Origin: Peptoniphilaceae bacterium
Lineage (GTDB): Bacteria > Bacillota > Clostridia > Tissierellales > Peptoniphilaceae
DNA: 33,295 bases
Direction of reading: 5' to 3'
Assembly (NCBI GenBank): GCA_022779285.1
Contig: JALFST010000032.1
Location: 1 to 33,295 of the forward strand
In this document: positions 24,974 through 33,164 of the stretch, piece by piece
Layout: each line of letters begins with the position of its first letter
Numbering within the stretch: the stretch's first letter is position 1
Program-made: the position numbers and the translations under genes
Notes under the pieces: model-generated
What the model was told of the DNA's origin: nothing
Databases searched by the model: none
Seen by the model: the letters and a program-made list of their open reading frames with translations, nothing else

Positions 24974-24984
24974 GGTTAAAGGTT

Positions 24985-26118
24985 ATGACAAAAGGGAAGA
25001 AGAAAAAAATTGTTGTAGGAGGGCATGCCTGTATTGACATTACCCCTAGTTTTCACAATCCACCCATCAGTCATTATGACCAAATTTTTATACCAGGAAC
25101 CCTTGTTGATGTGGGGGAGGCGAAAATTAATCCTGGCGGTTGTGTTTCTAATACAGGATTGGCCCTCAATTTCATGGGAGCGGATGTCCATTTGATGGGA
25201 AGAGTAGGAGACGATGCCTTTGGAAAACTCTTGATGGATAGTTATGAAAAAAAAGGAGCTCGAGTGACCTGGTCTTTAGATAGGAAACACTCCACTGGTT
25301 ATACTATCGTTTTAAGTCCTAATGGGATGGATCGAATGTTTTTGCATGGAGAGGGAACCAGTGCTTATACCAACAATAAGGATTTTAGCTTTAATGTGAT
25401 TAAAGAAGCTGATCTTTTTCATTTTGGTTATCCTTCTCTTCTGCCAGTCTACCAAAAAGAAGAAGGGGCAGAGCTAATTAAGCTTTATCAAAAGGTCAAA
25501 TCTTTCGGGGTTGTAACATCCTTGGATCTGGCCATGCTTGATCGATCTTCCGAGGGGGCACGTCAGGATTGGAACCTCATTCTCCAAAGATTGCTTCCCT
25601 ATGTAGATATTTTCGTTCCAAGTTTTGATGAGCTTTTGATGATGATAAATCCTTTAAGCTATGATCACCTTCTACAAAAGGCTGATGGTAAGGAATTAAC
25701 GAAAATTATTGAGTGGGAGCGTGATATTTATCCATTGGCTCAAAAAGTTCTTTCTTATGGTGTTAAGGTGCTTTTGATCAAATGTGGGACAAAGGGACTC
25801 TTTTGTATGACTCAAAAAGGAGATATTATGAAATCTCTATGCGAAAAAATGGAGATCAGTCTTGATTCTTGGTCAAATCGTCGAGTTCATCAAAAGAGTT
25901 TTGTTGCTGATCGAGTGATGTCTGCAACTGGAGCTGGAGATACTAGCATTGCTGCCTTTCTCTACTCAATAACATTAGGACTGAGTCTTGAAGAGGCTTT
26001 AGAATATGCTGCAGCCCAAGGTGCCAGTTGCGTAACAGAGTATGATTCTTTGTCGGGCCTTCTTAGTATGGAGGATTTACGAAAGAAGATTAGCAGCGGC
26101 TGGGAAACGCATGAATAA
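24985..26118 (+). CDS. PfkB-family sugar kinase (377 residues)
   Basis: The cytoplasmic ribokinase-fold kinase has N-terminal GGHACIDITP, the first signature region NPGGCVSNTGLAL with VGDDAFG, and the C-terminal catalytic motif ATGAGDTSIAAFL with Asp319 as base. It is about 60 residues longer than typical fructokinases; the extra length lies between residues 215 and 290, including LCEKMEISLDSW. It starts 11 nt after the permease gene, so it probably phosphorylates the imported sugar or an early product of it. PfkB substrates range from ribose and fructose to nucleosides, so the specificity is open. Confidence 0.87.
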   Translation: MTKGKKKKIVVGGHACIDITPSFHNPPISHYDQIFIPGTLVDVGEAKINPGGCVSNTGLALNFMGADVHLMGRVGDDAFGKLLMDSYEKKGARVTWSLDRKHSTGYTIVLSPNGMDRMFLHGEGTSAYTNNKDFSFNVIKEADLFHFGYPSLLPVYQKEEGAELIKLYQKVKSFGVVTSLDLAMLDRSSEGARQDWNLILQRLLPYVDIFVPSFDELLMMINPLSYDHLLQKADGKELTKIIEWERDIYPLAQKVLSYGVKVLLIKCGTKGLFCMTQKGDIMKSLCEKMEISLDSWSNRRVHQKSFVADRVMSATGAGDTSIAAFLYSITLGLSLEEALEYAAAQGASCVTEYDSLSGLLSMEDLRKKISSGWETHE

Positions 26119-26136
26119 GATTGGAAGGAGAATTCA

Positions 26137-26826
26137 ATGAAACGATCAGAAATTAATCAGGCAATTAAGGATATGGAAGATTTAATTGTCCGATGCCACT
26201 TTCAATTGCCGCCCTTCTGTCGCTGGAAGGCGGAGGACTGGCAAGATAAAAATGAAGAATATAATGAAATAAGGGATAATGGGCTTGGATGGGATATTAC
26301 GGACTTTGGTTTGGGGGATTTTCAAAAGGTTGGATTTTCTCTCATTACTTTACGAAATGGAAATCAGAAAGATGATCGATATAAAAAGCCATATGCTGAA
26401 AAACTTCTCATGCTTTATTCAGGCCAATCAGCTCCTATGCATTTTCATTGGTATAAGATGGAAGACATTATCAACCGGGGAGGTGGTGAGGTTCTGATTC
26501 AAGTTTACAATTCATCTCCAGAAGGAGAGAAATTGGAGACTGAGGTTACAATTTATTCAGATGGACGCTGTTATAAAGTTCCGGCGGGTCATAAGGTTTG
26601 TTTAAAACCGGGAGAGAGCATCACCATTCAACCGTATCTTTATCACTCCTTTGAGGTCAAGGAGGGAAAAGGACCAGTTCTTTTAGGAGAGGTTTCTATG
26701 GCAAATGATGATGCCAATGATAATCGATTCTATGATCCTATTGGCCGTTTTCCGGCTATCGAAGAAGATGAGGAACCTTGGCGTTTGCTTTGTACTGAAT
26801 ATCCGCCTGCTTCCGTAGATTTTTGA
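26137..26826 (+). CDS. D-lyxose ketol-isomerase-like cupin enzyme
   Basis: The 229-residue protein matches the D-lyxose/D-mannose isomerase family (DUF1498, single-domain cupin with Mn). The metal site is visible: His102 and His104 in MHFHWYKME, Glu109 in the H-x-H-x4-E pattern, and His170 in YLYHSF. The start follows GGAAGGAG. Characterised members convert D-lyxose to D-xylulose, and also D-mannose to D-fructose. The xylulokinase at the end of the cluster could use the xylulose. Of all enzymes here this points best to the substrate, although activity on another aldose cannot be excluded. Confidence 0.87.
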   Translation: MKRSEINQAIKDMEDLIVRCHFQLPPFCRWKAEDWQDKNEEYNEIRDNGLGWDITDFGLGDFQKVGFSLITLRNGNQKDDRYKKPYAEKLLMLYSGQSAPMHFHWYKMEDIINRGGGEVLIQVYNSSPEGEKLETEVTIYSDGRCYKVPAGHKVCLKPGESITIQPYLYHSFEVKEGKGPVLLGEVSMANDDANDNRFYDPIGRFPAIEEDEEPWRLLCTEYPPASVDF

Positions 26827-26931
26827 TTTATAGAGCATCAGTAAGACCATGTGTAAAATACTTTTAATGGTTATTAAAAATCAGTCTATATATTGAAAAA
26901 TGCTGGCATCAGAATGAGAAAGGAAGTAGAT

Positions 26932-27810
26932 ATGCTAGTAACAATGAAAGAACTGTTAGAAAAGGCAGACCAAGAGAATTATGCTGTAGGGGCCTTTAAC
27001 TGTGCGACTCTTGAAAATGTTAGGTCAATAGTTCAGGCCGCTGAGGAAATGAGTCAGCCTGTTATTCTCCAATATGCTCAGGCTCATGAAAAATTTATCA
27101 GCTTAGAAGAGATGGGATCCATCCTTTTATATTATGCCAGAAAATCTCGCTTACCCATTGCGGTCCACTTTGATCATGGGACTAGCTTGAAGGCTATTCA
27201 AGCTGCTATTGATCTTGGATTTAGTTCCGTGATGATTGATGCTTCCTCCAAGGACTACGAAGAAAATGTCCGACTCACAAAAGAGGTGGTAAGGATGGCG
27301 AAAGCGAAAGGGGTTACGGTGGAGGCAGAGCTCGGCCATGTTTTCAACTCTTCCATCGGAGCCGGTGAGGGGGCTGTCACTGATTCTCAGGAAGACTATG
27401 AAGATCTAGATCAGATCTATACGAATCCTAGTGATGCCAAGGACTTTGTGGGAAAAACAGGAGTTGATTGTCTGGCTATTGCTTTTGGCACGGTCCATGG
27501 GATTTATCTTTCTAAACCTCATTTGGATTTGGAACGCATCAAGCAAGTCAAGGATCAGGTTCAGATTCCTCTTGTTATGCATGGAGGATCAGGCGTTTCA
27601 GAAGAAGATTATTGGGTCGCCATTGAAAATGGAATTCGAAAAGTCAATTATTACACCTATGCAAATAAGGCTGGAGCAAAGGCTGTAGTTAATCGAATCC
27701 AAGGAATGGACGAAAAGGAGACTATCCTTTATGATGAACTCTCCTTGTTGGCAACGGGAGCTATGCGGGATAATGTCAAGGAAGCTATCCGCATGTTCTC
27801 ACATCGATAA
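26932..27810 (+). CDS. Class II (zinc-dependent) ketose-bisphosphate aldolase
   Basis: The start at 26932 (MLVTMKELLEKADQENYAVGAFN) follows AAGGAAG by 6 nt; an earlier in-frame ATG at 26893 lacks a ribosome binding site. The 292-residue product has the family landmarks: Asp81-His82 in VHFDHG (catalytic Asp and zinc His), ELGHVF, the mobile loop near SIGAGEG, GTVHGIY and MHGGSGV. It cleaves a ketose (bis)phosphate to DHAP and an aldehyde; fructose or tagatose 1,6-bisphosphate are common substrates, and ketose 1-phosphates are possible. It is 105 nt from the isomerase gene and only 2 nt before the second kinase, so the kinase-aldolase pair is probably a functional unit. Confidence 0.9.
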   Translation: MLVTMKELLEKADQENYAVGAFNCATLENVRSIVQAAEEMSQPVILQYAQAHEKFISLEEMGSILLYYARKSRLPIAVHFDHGTSLKAIQAAIDLGFSSVMIDASSKDYEENVRLTKEVVRMAKAKGVTVEAELGHVFNSSIGAGEGAVTDSQEDYEDLDQIYTNPSDAKDFVGKTGVDCLAIAFGTVHGIYLSKPHLDLERIKQVKDQVQIPLVMHGGSGVSEEDYWVAIENGIRKVNYYTYANKAGAKAVVNRIQGMDEKETILYDELSLLATGAMRDNVKEAIRMFSHR

Positions 27811-27812
27811 AT

Positions 27813-28787
27813 ATGGCTCATATCGTTTCGTTAGGAGAACTCCTCATTGATTTTTTTCCTATCCATATCAAGGAGGAGGGAAGAGAAGCCTATCTTCCCA
27901 TGCCTGGTGGGGCTCCGGCCAACTGCTTAAGTCAACTGGTTCGGCTTGGACATCAGGCTACTTATATCAGTTGTGTTGGAGAGGACGTTTTTGGAAAAAT
28001 GCTTGTCCAGGCTTTAGAAGATAATGGAATTGCTTCCGACCATATCCAGAGAACCCTGAAGGCACATACTACCCTTGCTTTTGTCAGCCATGATGAAGGA
28101 GGTGACAGAAGTTTCAGTTTTTACCGAAATCCTGGTGCAGATCTCTTCGTTCGTCTGAAATCGGAGGAAAAAGATTTATTGAAAAATTGTAATCTTTTCC
28201 ATATAGGAACTCTTTCTCTTGTTGAGGAACCGGCCAGGGAGGCAACATTTGAAGCTTTATCTTTTTGCAAAAAGAAGGGGATTTTGATCTCCATGGATCC
28301 AAATTTTCGTCTTAAGCTTTGGCCCGGAAAAGAAAAAATGTTGGAAGAAACGCGTATAGTTCTTCCTTTTGTTGATATTTTAAAAATATCTTTGGAAGAG
28401 GCAAGGCTTTTGACACAAAAAGAGGAACTGGATGCTTGCAAGGAGAAACTTTTTTCGTCCTATCCAAACCTTCGTCTCATTGCTATTACCGATGGGAAGC
28501 ATTCGAGTTTGATCAGTAATTGTTATATTTCGGTATTTCTTGAGGCCTTTGCGGTTCAGGCGATTGATACAACGGCTTGTGGGGATGCTTTTGCTGGCGC
28601 TCTCCTATCCCGACTTATGGATTATGATCTTGAAGTTGAGGATTTAAAGGAAGAACAATTGAAGGATATTCTCCGTTTTGCCAATGCATGTGGAGCATTG
28701 ACTGCACAACGAAGGGGCTCCATGTCTATCCTCCCGACAAAAGTAGAAATAGAAGATTTTTTAAAGGAGAGAAGGTGTCATGCTTGA
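27813..28787 (+). CDS. PfkB-family kinase, fructokinase-like, with altered anion-hole motif
   Basis: The 324-residue kinase has N-terminal SLGELLIDFFP, the substrate motif PGGAPANCLSQLVRLG, GEDVFGKML, MDPNFRLKLWP and a C-terminal catalytic region that reads DTTACGDAFAG. In the usual PfkB motif this is GAGD, so the first Gly is Ala255 and the Ala is Cys256, while Gly257 and the base Asp258 remain. It starts 2 nt after the aldolase stop without a clear ribosome binding site of its own, suggesting translational coupling. Fructokinase activity is the default guess. Its last 8 bases overlap the start of the decayed araD. Confidence 0.87.
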   Translation: MAHIVSLGELLIDFFPIHIKEEGREAYLPMPGGAPANCLSQLVRLGHQATYISCVGEDVFGKMLVQALEDNGIASDHIQRTLKAHTTLAFVSHDEGGDRSFSFYRNPGADLFVRLKSEEKDLLKNCNLFHIGTLSLVEEPAREATFEALSFCKKKGILISMDPNFRLKLWPGKEKMLEETRIVLPFVDILKISLEEARLLTQKEELDACKEKLFSSYPNLRLIAITDGKHSSLISNCYISVFLEAFAVQAIDTTACGDAFAGALLSRLMDYDLEVEDLKEEQLKDILRFANACGALTAQRRGSMSILPTKVEIEDFLKERRCHA

Positions 28788-29470
28788 ACAATTGAAAGAA
28801 GAAGTCTTGGCTACAAATCTTTCCTTACCTTTTTATAGCTTGGTTCTCTTTATCTAGGGGGAGTGTCGGGTTTTGACGAAAGTAGAACATATATGGTTAT
28901 TAAGCTATCATGAGTGGCCTATGATCATATGAAAGCAGAGGATATGGTGGTTATAAATATAGAGGGAAAAGTCGTTGAAGAAAATCTTCGCCTTTCTTCT
29001 GACTACCTTACCCACTTGGAAATCTATCGTAATTTTTCAGAAATCAAAGGTGTTGCACACACTCTCCGGTTGGATGATGATCATGGGCCAATCCAAGCAT
29101 CCTATTCCTTGTCCTGGAACGACCCATGCAGATTACTTCTATGGGGAGATCTCTGTTACTTGACTTTTGAGTCGAAAGGAGATTGAAGAAGGTTATGAAA
29201 GGAATACCGGAAAAGTTATTTTCGAAACTTTTCGACAAAAGAAAATAGACCCACGTTAAGATGATGGGAGTTCTCGTCGCTTTATAGGGCCTTTTTACTT
29301 TAAGCAAAGATCTGGAGGAAGCTATCTACCACGCAGTAGTTTTAGAAGAAGTAGCAAGGATGACTTGGCATACTCCTAAGAAGTCATCGGATCAAAGCAT
29401 TTAAAGAGAACTCTTGGATAAGCATTTTTTTCGAAAGCATAGAAAGGGAGCTTATTATGGACAAGGTTGA
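28780..29470 (+). pseudogene. araD: Decayed L-ribulose-5-phosphate 4-epimerase (araD) gene
   Basis: The pieces together follow the AraD family from start to end. The MLEQLKEEVLATNLSLP N-terminus is followed by an early in-frame stop. Then come MKAEDMVVINIEGKVVEE, LRLSSDYLTHLEIYRNF, HADYFYGEI, YHAVVLEEVARMTWHTP and, near the end, LLDKHFFRKHRKGAYYGQ, spread over several frames with stops between them. The expected zinc-site HTHS segment is damaged (reads HTLRL). At least four frameshifts or stops make it non-functional. A living enzyme would convert L-ribulose 5-phosphate to D-xylulose 5-phosphate and would fit this pentose cluster. It begins inside the second kinase gene's end, as an operon member would. 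Confidence 0.85.
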
Positions 29471-30129
29471 TCCAATATATGGGTGGAAAGATCGGGGATT
29501 GATTTTATAGGGAGGAAAACCTCAAGTGGAATCTCTTCGTGGCGACAGAATCACTTTTGAATAATTAAAACATGAATATTTACAACTTAAAATTTTAAAA
29601 TTGCTTTTATGCACGCTGGCTTAGGCCAAGAGGAAAAGTTCTCTGCAATTGCATTGTTTATGTCGGCTGCGATTCCTTTGAAGAGCTGAGTGTATGTTTC
29701 TATAGAAGAAAGTGCAAGAAGGCTCCGATGTGGTTTTTCAGTAATCCAAATTCATAAGAATAGGGTTTGGTGAGGACATAAACTGCGAAATTTTAAGAAA
29801 TTCGGACATTTGCCGTGAAAGTGAAAACAACCAGAATCGGTTGGATACTCTGCAAAATCTACTTTTATAAGAAGATGTTCGATATTTGTCTAAAAATATG
29901 CAGGTAGCATTAAAATACGGACTCCATGCTTGTGTGGATATAGTTATTCTTGAGAAGCGAGGGCGATACTCAAAAATATGCTTGTTTTTATGCAAAAGGC
30001 CATCCGTCTCACATTCGATCAGGAGAAGCAGGCAGGTATTCCAGCGAAAGAAAAGAGAGAACCATGTTTTCTTAACTGAAAGTTATTGAAGCAATAATGT
30101 GAAGCTCTGCAATGAAAATCGACATGTAG
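29471..30129 (+). other. 660 nt without a supportable gene, probably gene debris
   Basis: No open frame above about 65 codons with family features is present on either strand. Short stretches look protein-like (GGKPQVESLRGDRITFE, FMHAGLGQEEKFSAIALFMSA, YLSKNMQVALKYGLHACVDIV) but lie in different frames with stops between, as in the neighbouring araD relic. I could not assign them to a family. No RNA gene or promoter stands out. Confidence 0.5.
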
Positions 30130-30288
30130 CTCCAAAAAAGGGAAGAGGTTCTCAAGCAGGAACTTATACCATATTTCGGATTTAACTTTAGACAAGTTCA
30201 AAGAGTTGAGAAAAAGTCACGTAATATCGGTAAAATTGAAGATGCTGTCACAAAGATTAAGGGAATTGTTAATGGACGTGAAGAAGGG

Positions 30289-30612
30289 GTGTTTTTAAGA
30301 GAGCAGATTCACCGGCAACCATTCAATAGACTCACTTTATTGCGTGATGTGAGAGAACAATTGGTATTGTTGGGAGCACACACTCGAAGATACACTGTCG
30401 CTTTACAAAGATTAGGAATAAAAAATTCGTCATTAAATCCATATTCGTATATCGCAACATCTATCTTAAAACTTATTATAGTGGTTGATAGTGAGCAGAT
30501 CGTTGCGAAGAAGTATTGTAATATACGCTGGTTTGACAATGTTCAAAGAATCTATTGTGAAGTAGTGAACAACTATAAAAATTTTGTCGAGACAGTTATC
30601 GAGGTAAAATAA
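30289..30612 (+). CDS. Unknown helical protein, possibly the remaining part of a broken gene
   Basis: The frame is open from 30130 to a TAA at 30612 (160 codons), but no ATG occurs in it; the first alternative start is a GTG at 30289 next to GAAGAAGG, giving 107 residues. The preceding codons also look protein-like (VEKKSRNIGKIEDAVTKIKG), so the real gene was probably longer and lost its 5' part. The product is basic to neutral and helix-rich (LTLLRDVREQLVLLGAHTRRY), without signal peptide or known motif. It sits between the decayed region and xylulokinase in the same direction. Function unknown; a pseudogene is as likely as a working gene. Confidence 0.35.
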   Translation: MFLREQIHRQPFNRLTLLRDVREQLVLLGAHTRRYTVALQRLGIKNSSLNPYSYIATSILKLIIVVDSEQIVAKKYCNIRWFDNVQRIYCEVVNNYKNFVETVIEVK

Positions 30613-30714
30613 TTTTGGTTTGGTAGAATAATTCTAAAGGATAAAGTTGCATGCGGGAAGCGGTGTAGCTCTGTTACTTTCATTTCAAATGATGGAGTTT
30701 TATAGGAGATTGGA

Positions 30715-32184
30715 ATGTATTATATCGGTATTGACTTAGGAACATCAGCAGTGAAACTTCTTTTAATGACGTCGGAAGGAAAAATTAGCAAAATTGTATC
30801 TAAAGAATATCCGGTGGAATTTCCACACCCTGGTTGGTCTCAGCAGAATCCTAAAGATTGGTGGGATCAAACATTATTAGGGATGGAAGAGCTAACGAAA
30901 AATGTTGATCGGAAATTAATTTCAGGCATTGGTTTTGGTGGTCAGATGCATGGTTTGGTGATTCTTGACGATCAAGATCAGCCGATTCGACCTGCCATAC
31001 TTTGGAACGATGGACGCACGATCAAAGAAACAGATTATCTGAATAATGAAATTGGAAGAGATCAATTAACTAAGTTTACGGGAAATATAGCCTTTACAGG
31101 GTTTACAGCTCCGAAAATATTATGGATAAAGAATAATGAGCCGGATTCTTTTCGTAGAATTTCGAAAATCATGCTTCCTAAAGACTACTTAGCCTATCGA
31201 TTTAGTGGAGTTCATTCTACGGATTATTCAGATGCCTCAGGAACTCTTCTTTTGGATGTAAAAAACAAGCGATGGTCTTCTGAAATGCTGGATATATGCG
31301 GGATAAGTTACGATCAGATGCCGAAGCTTTTCGAAAGCTACGAGGTGATAGGAGTGATTCGCCCTGAATGGGCAGACCGTTTTGGCTTTTCAAGGGACGT
31401 AAAAATTATTGCGGGGGCAGGAGATAACGCGGCTGCTGCAGTTGGAACAGGAACTGTTGGAAATCATCAATGTAATATTTCGCTTGGAACCAGTGGAACC
31501 ATTTTTATTTCTAGAAGTGAATTCAGTGTGGATCCATATAATGCTTTACATTCTTTTGCTCATGCCGATGGTAGCTATCATCTATTAGGCTGCATATTGT
31601 CAGCGGCTTCATGCAACCAGTGGTGGATGTCACATATTCTTCAATCTAATCATTTTGCAGAAGAGCAGAAAGCAATCCATCAGCTGGGCGGGAATCATGT
31701 TTATTTCTTACCCTATCTTATGGGGGAACGTTCACCTCTAAATGATCCATTAGCTAGGGGAACTTTTACTGGCTTGACTATAGATACGACAAAATCTGAT
31801 ATGCTTCAGGCAATATTGGAAGGAGTTTGTTTTGCAATGCGAGACTGCTATGAAGTTGCAAAGAAACAGGGAGTTTTGATTCGGAGCAGTTGTATTTGTG
31901 GAGGAGGAGCAAAAAGTTTGCTCTGGAAAAAAATGATGGCAAATGTCCTGAATCTCCGGTTGGATGCTGTCGAATCCGAAGAGGGTCCGTCATTGGGCGC
32001 TGCAATTCTTGCTGCGGTGGGCTGTGGGGAATATGAATCTGTTGAAGAGGCAGCAGGGGCTATTGTTAAAATTGTTGATTCGATCTATCCTGAACCCGAC
32101 ATAACAGCGAAATATGAAATGCAATATGCGAAGTTCAAACAAATATATCCAGCATTAAAAGGACTGTTTTCGAGAATTCAATAA
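30715..32184 (+). CDS. xylB: Xylulokinase
   Basis: The FGGY-family kinase phosphorylates D-xylulose to D-xylulose 5-phosphate, the entry into the pentose phosphate or phosphoketolase route. The 489-residue product has GIDLGTSAVK (Asp7), IGFGGQMHGLV with the sugar-binding residues, ILWNDGRT, LPKDYLAYR, catalytic Asp237 in GAGDNAAAAVG, SLGTSGTI, and the C-terminal GGGAKSLLWKKMMA signature. It starts after TAGGAGAT. Unlike usual xyl operons there is no xylose isomerase beside it; the D-lyxose isomerase-like enzyme at 26137 could supply the xylulose. No clear promoter of its own or terminator is seen (a 5-bp hairpin at about 32219 is weak). Confidence 0.95.
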   Translation: MYYIGIDLGTSAVKLLLMTSEGKISKIVSKEYPVEFPHPGWSQQNPKDWWDQTLLGMEELTKNVDRKLISGIGFGGQMHGLVILDDQDQPIRPAILWNDGRTIKETDYLNNEIGRDQLTKFTGNIAFTGFTAPKILWIKNNEPDSFRRISKIMLPKDYLAYRFSGVHSTDYSDASGTLLLDVKNKRWSSEMLDICGISYDQMPKLFESYEVIGVIRPEWADRFGFSRDVKIIAGAGDNAAAAVGTGTVGNHQCNISLGTSGTIFISRSEFSVDPYNALHSFAHADGSYHLLGCILSAASCNQWWMSHILQSNHFAEEQKAIHQLGGNHVYFLPYLMGERSPLNDPLARGTFTGLTIDTTKSDMLQAILEGVCFAMRDCYEVAKKQGVLIRSSCICGGGAKSLLWKKMMANVLNLRLDAVESEEGPSLGAAILAAVGCGEYESVEEAAGAIVKIVDSIYPEPDITAKYEMQYAKFKQIYPALKGLFSRIQ

Positions 32185-32434
32185 AGTACATTTTACAGAT
32201 CGTAATATTGTTATATAACCCAAAAAATTGGGCTCTTTAGGGATTAAGAAAATCTCGAGTTTGACACTTTGAAAATAGGAAAAACTCTATAAGTGTTGGA
32301 ATTTCTGTGCTACCTACTCTATATGAGAGTGTAAACTAAATCGTATCTGAGCTCTAAAGAAAGGTATAGAAAAAGGAACCTTAATCAAAAAGAATCTTTT
32401 TATCACCAAAAATTCGAATTGAGAGGGGTTCCTT
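32185..32434 (+). other. Intergenic DNA holding the left end of an IS256-type element
   Basis: After xylB there is no gene for 250 nt. GAGAGTGTAAACT (32325-32337) resembles the terminal repeat of IS256-type elements (complement TTTACAC), matching in type the GTGTGTAAATT next to the other IS256 remnant at 19379. Transposase fragments begin about 100 nt later. Confidence 0.5.
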
Positions 32435-33164
32435 ATGGAACATTTTGCAACAGAACTTATGACGCTATCTCGAATCAACAAAATTTTAAAGAACATTTCG
32501 CCAAAAGATAGAAGATTCCATCAATCTTTTGCTTGAATGGGAGCTGACGTTTTTTTGACTACGAGAAGCGGGACGTGGATACCAAAGATACAGAGAATAA
32601 GCGTTACGGTTATTATTATCAGGATGTCAAAACCGAATAAGGCATTTTACACTTTCGCATTTATCGGAACCGACAGGTCGAATTTCATCAATAGAGACTA
32701 CTCTACCAGAAACGTTTTTCCGATGACCTTGAATGACCATCATCATGCGCTATCATCGTGGCCTCACAGCCCGTGAAGTGTCAAAAATTATTGAGCAAAT
32801 ATATGGTCATCATTCTCAGCAGCCACCGTTTCACAGCTAAATAAGATCGTGAATAGGGACGTAAAAGCTTTTCGCGAACGTTCCGTCAAGGCGAAGTATA
32901 TGGTTATCTATTGCGATGCCACCTATCTGAATCTTCGACAAGAAAGCGTGAAAAAAGAAGCATTACACGTATAACGGGTATTGATCCGAATGGATACAAA
33001 GGAATGCTGGACTTCAGCCAGTATCCCAATGAATCCGACCAGCTCTTACCAAGAAATGATTTATTCCCTAAAAAACGAGGCTTAGAACAGATTTTGCCCT
33101 TTGTCAGTGATGACCCTATGGGTCTCCGGAAAGCGGTTACTGAGGTCTTTTCTAAACATTCCCC
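32435..33164 (+). pseudogene. Second IS256-family transposase remnant, frameshifted
   Basis: The pieces run in the order of an IS256 transposase but in changing frames: MEHFATELMTLSRINKIL, LLLEWELTFF, YGYYYQDVKTEYGILHF, RGLTAREVSKIIEQIYGHH, then KAKYMVIYCDATYLNLRQES with the first catalytic Asp, TGIDPNGYKGMLDF and FVSDDPMGLRKAVTEVF. Stops or shifts occur after each piece, and everything after the second catalytic region is missing. It cannot make active transposase. Its DATYLN segment differs from the DATYLK segment of the 19.4-kb remnant, so the two come from different elements. Confidence 0.85.

Noticed and set aside
26827-26931. Possible internal promoter before the aldolase gene
   Set aside because: The 105-nt gap is AT-rich, but no -35/-10 pair with acceptable spacing could be defended.
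28914-29186. 90-codon open frame after the second PfkB kinase
   Set aside because: It is one surviving frame of the broken araD gene, not a separate small protein.
32217-32245. Possible terminator after xylB (CCCAA-AAAA-TTGGG)
   Set aside because: The stem is only 5 bp and the following CTCTTTAG is not a T-run; too weak to annotate.
32260-32315. TTGACA-like promoter before the second IS256 remnant
   Set aside because: No -10 element at 16-18 nt; the nearest TATAAG is 21 nt away.
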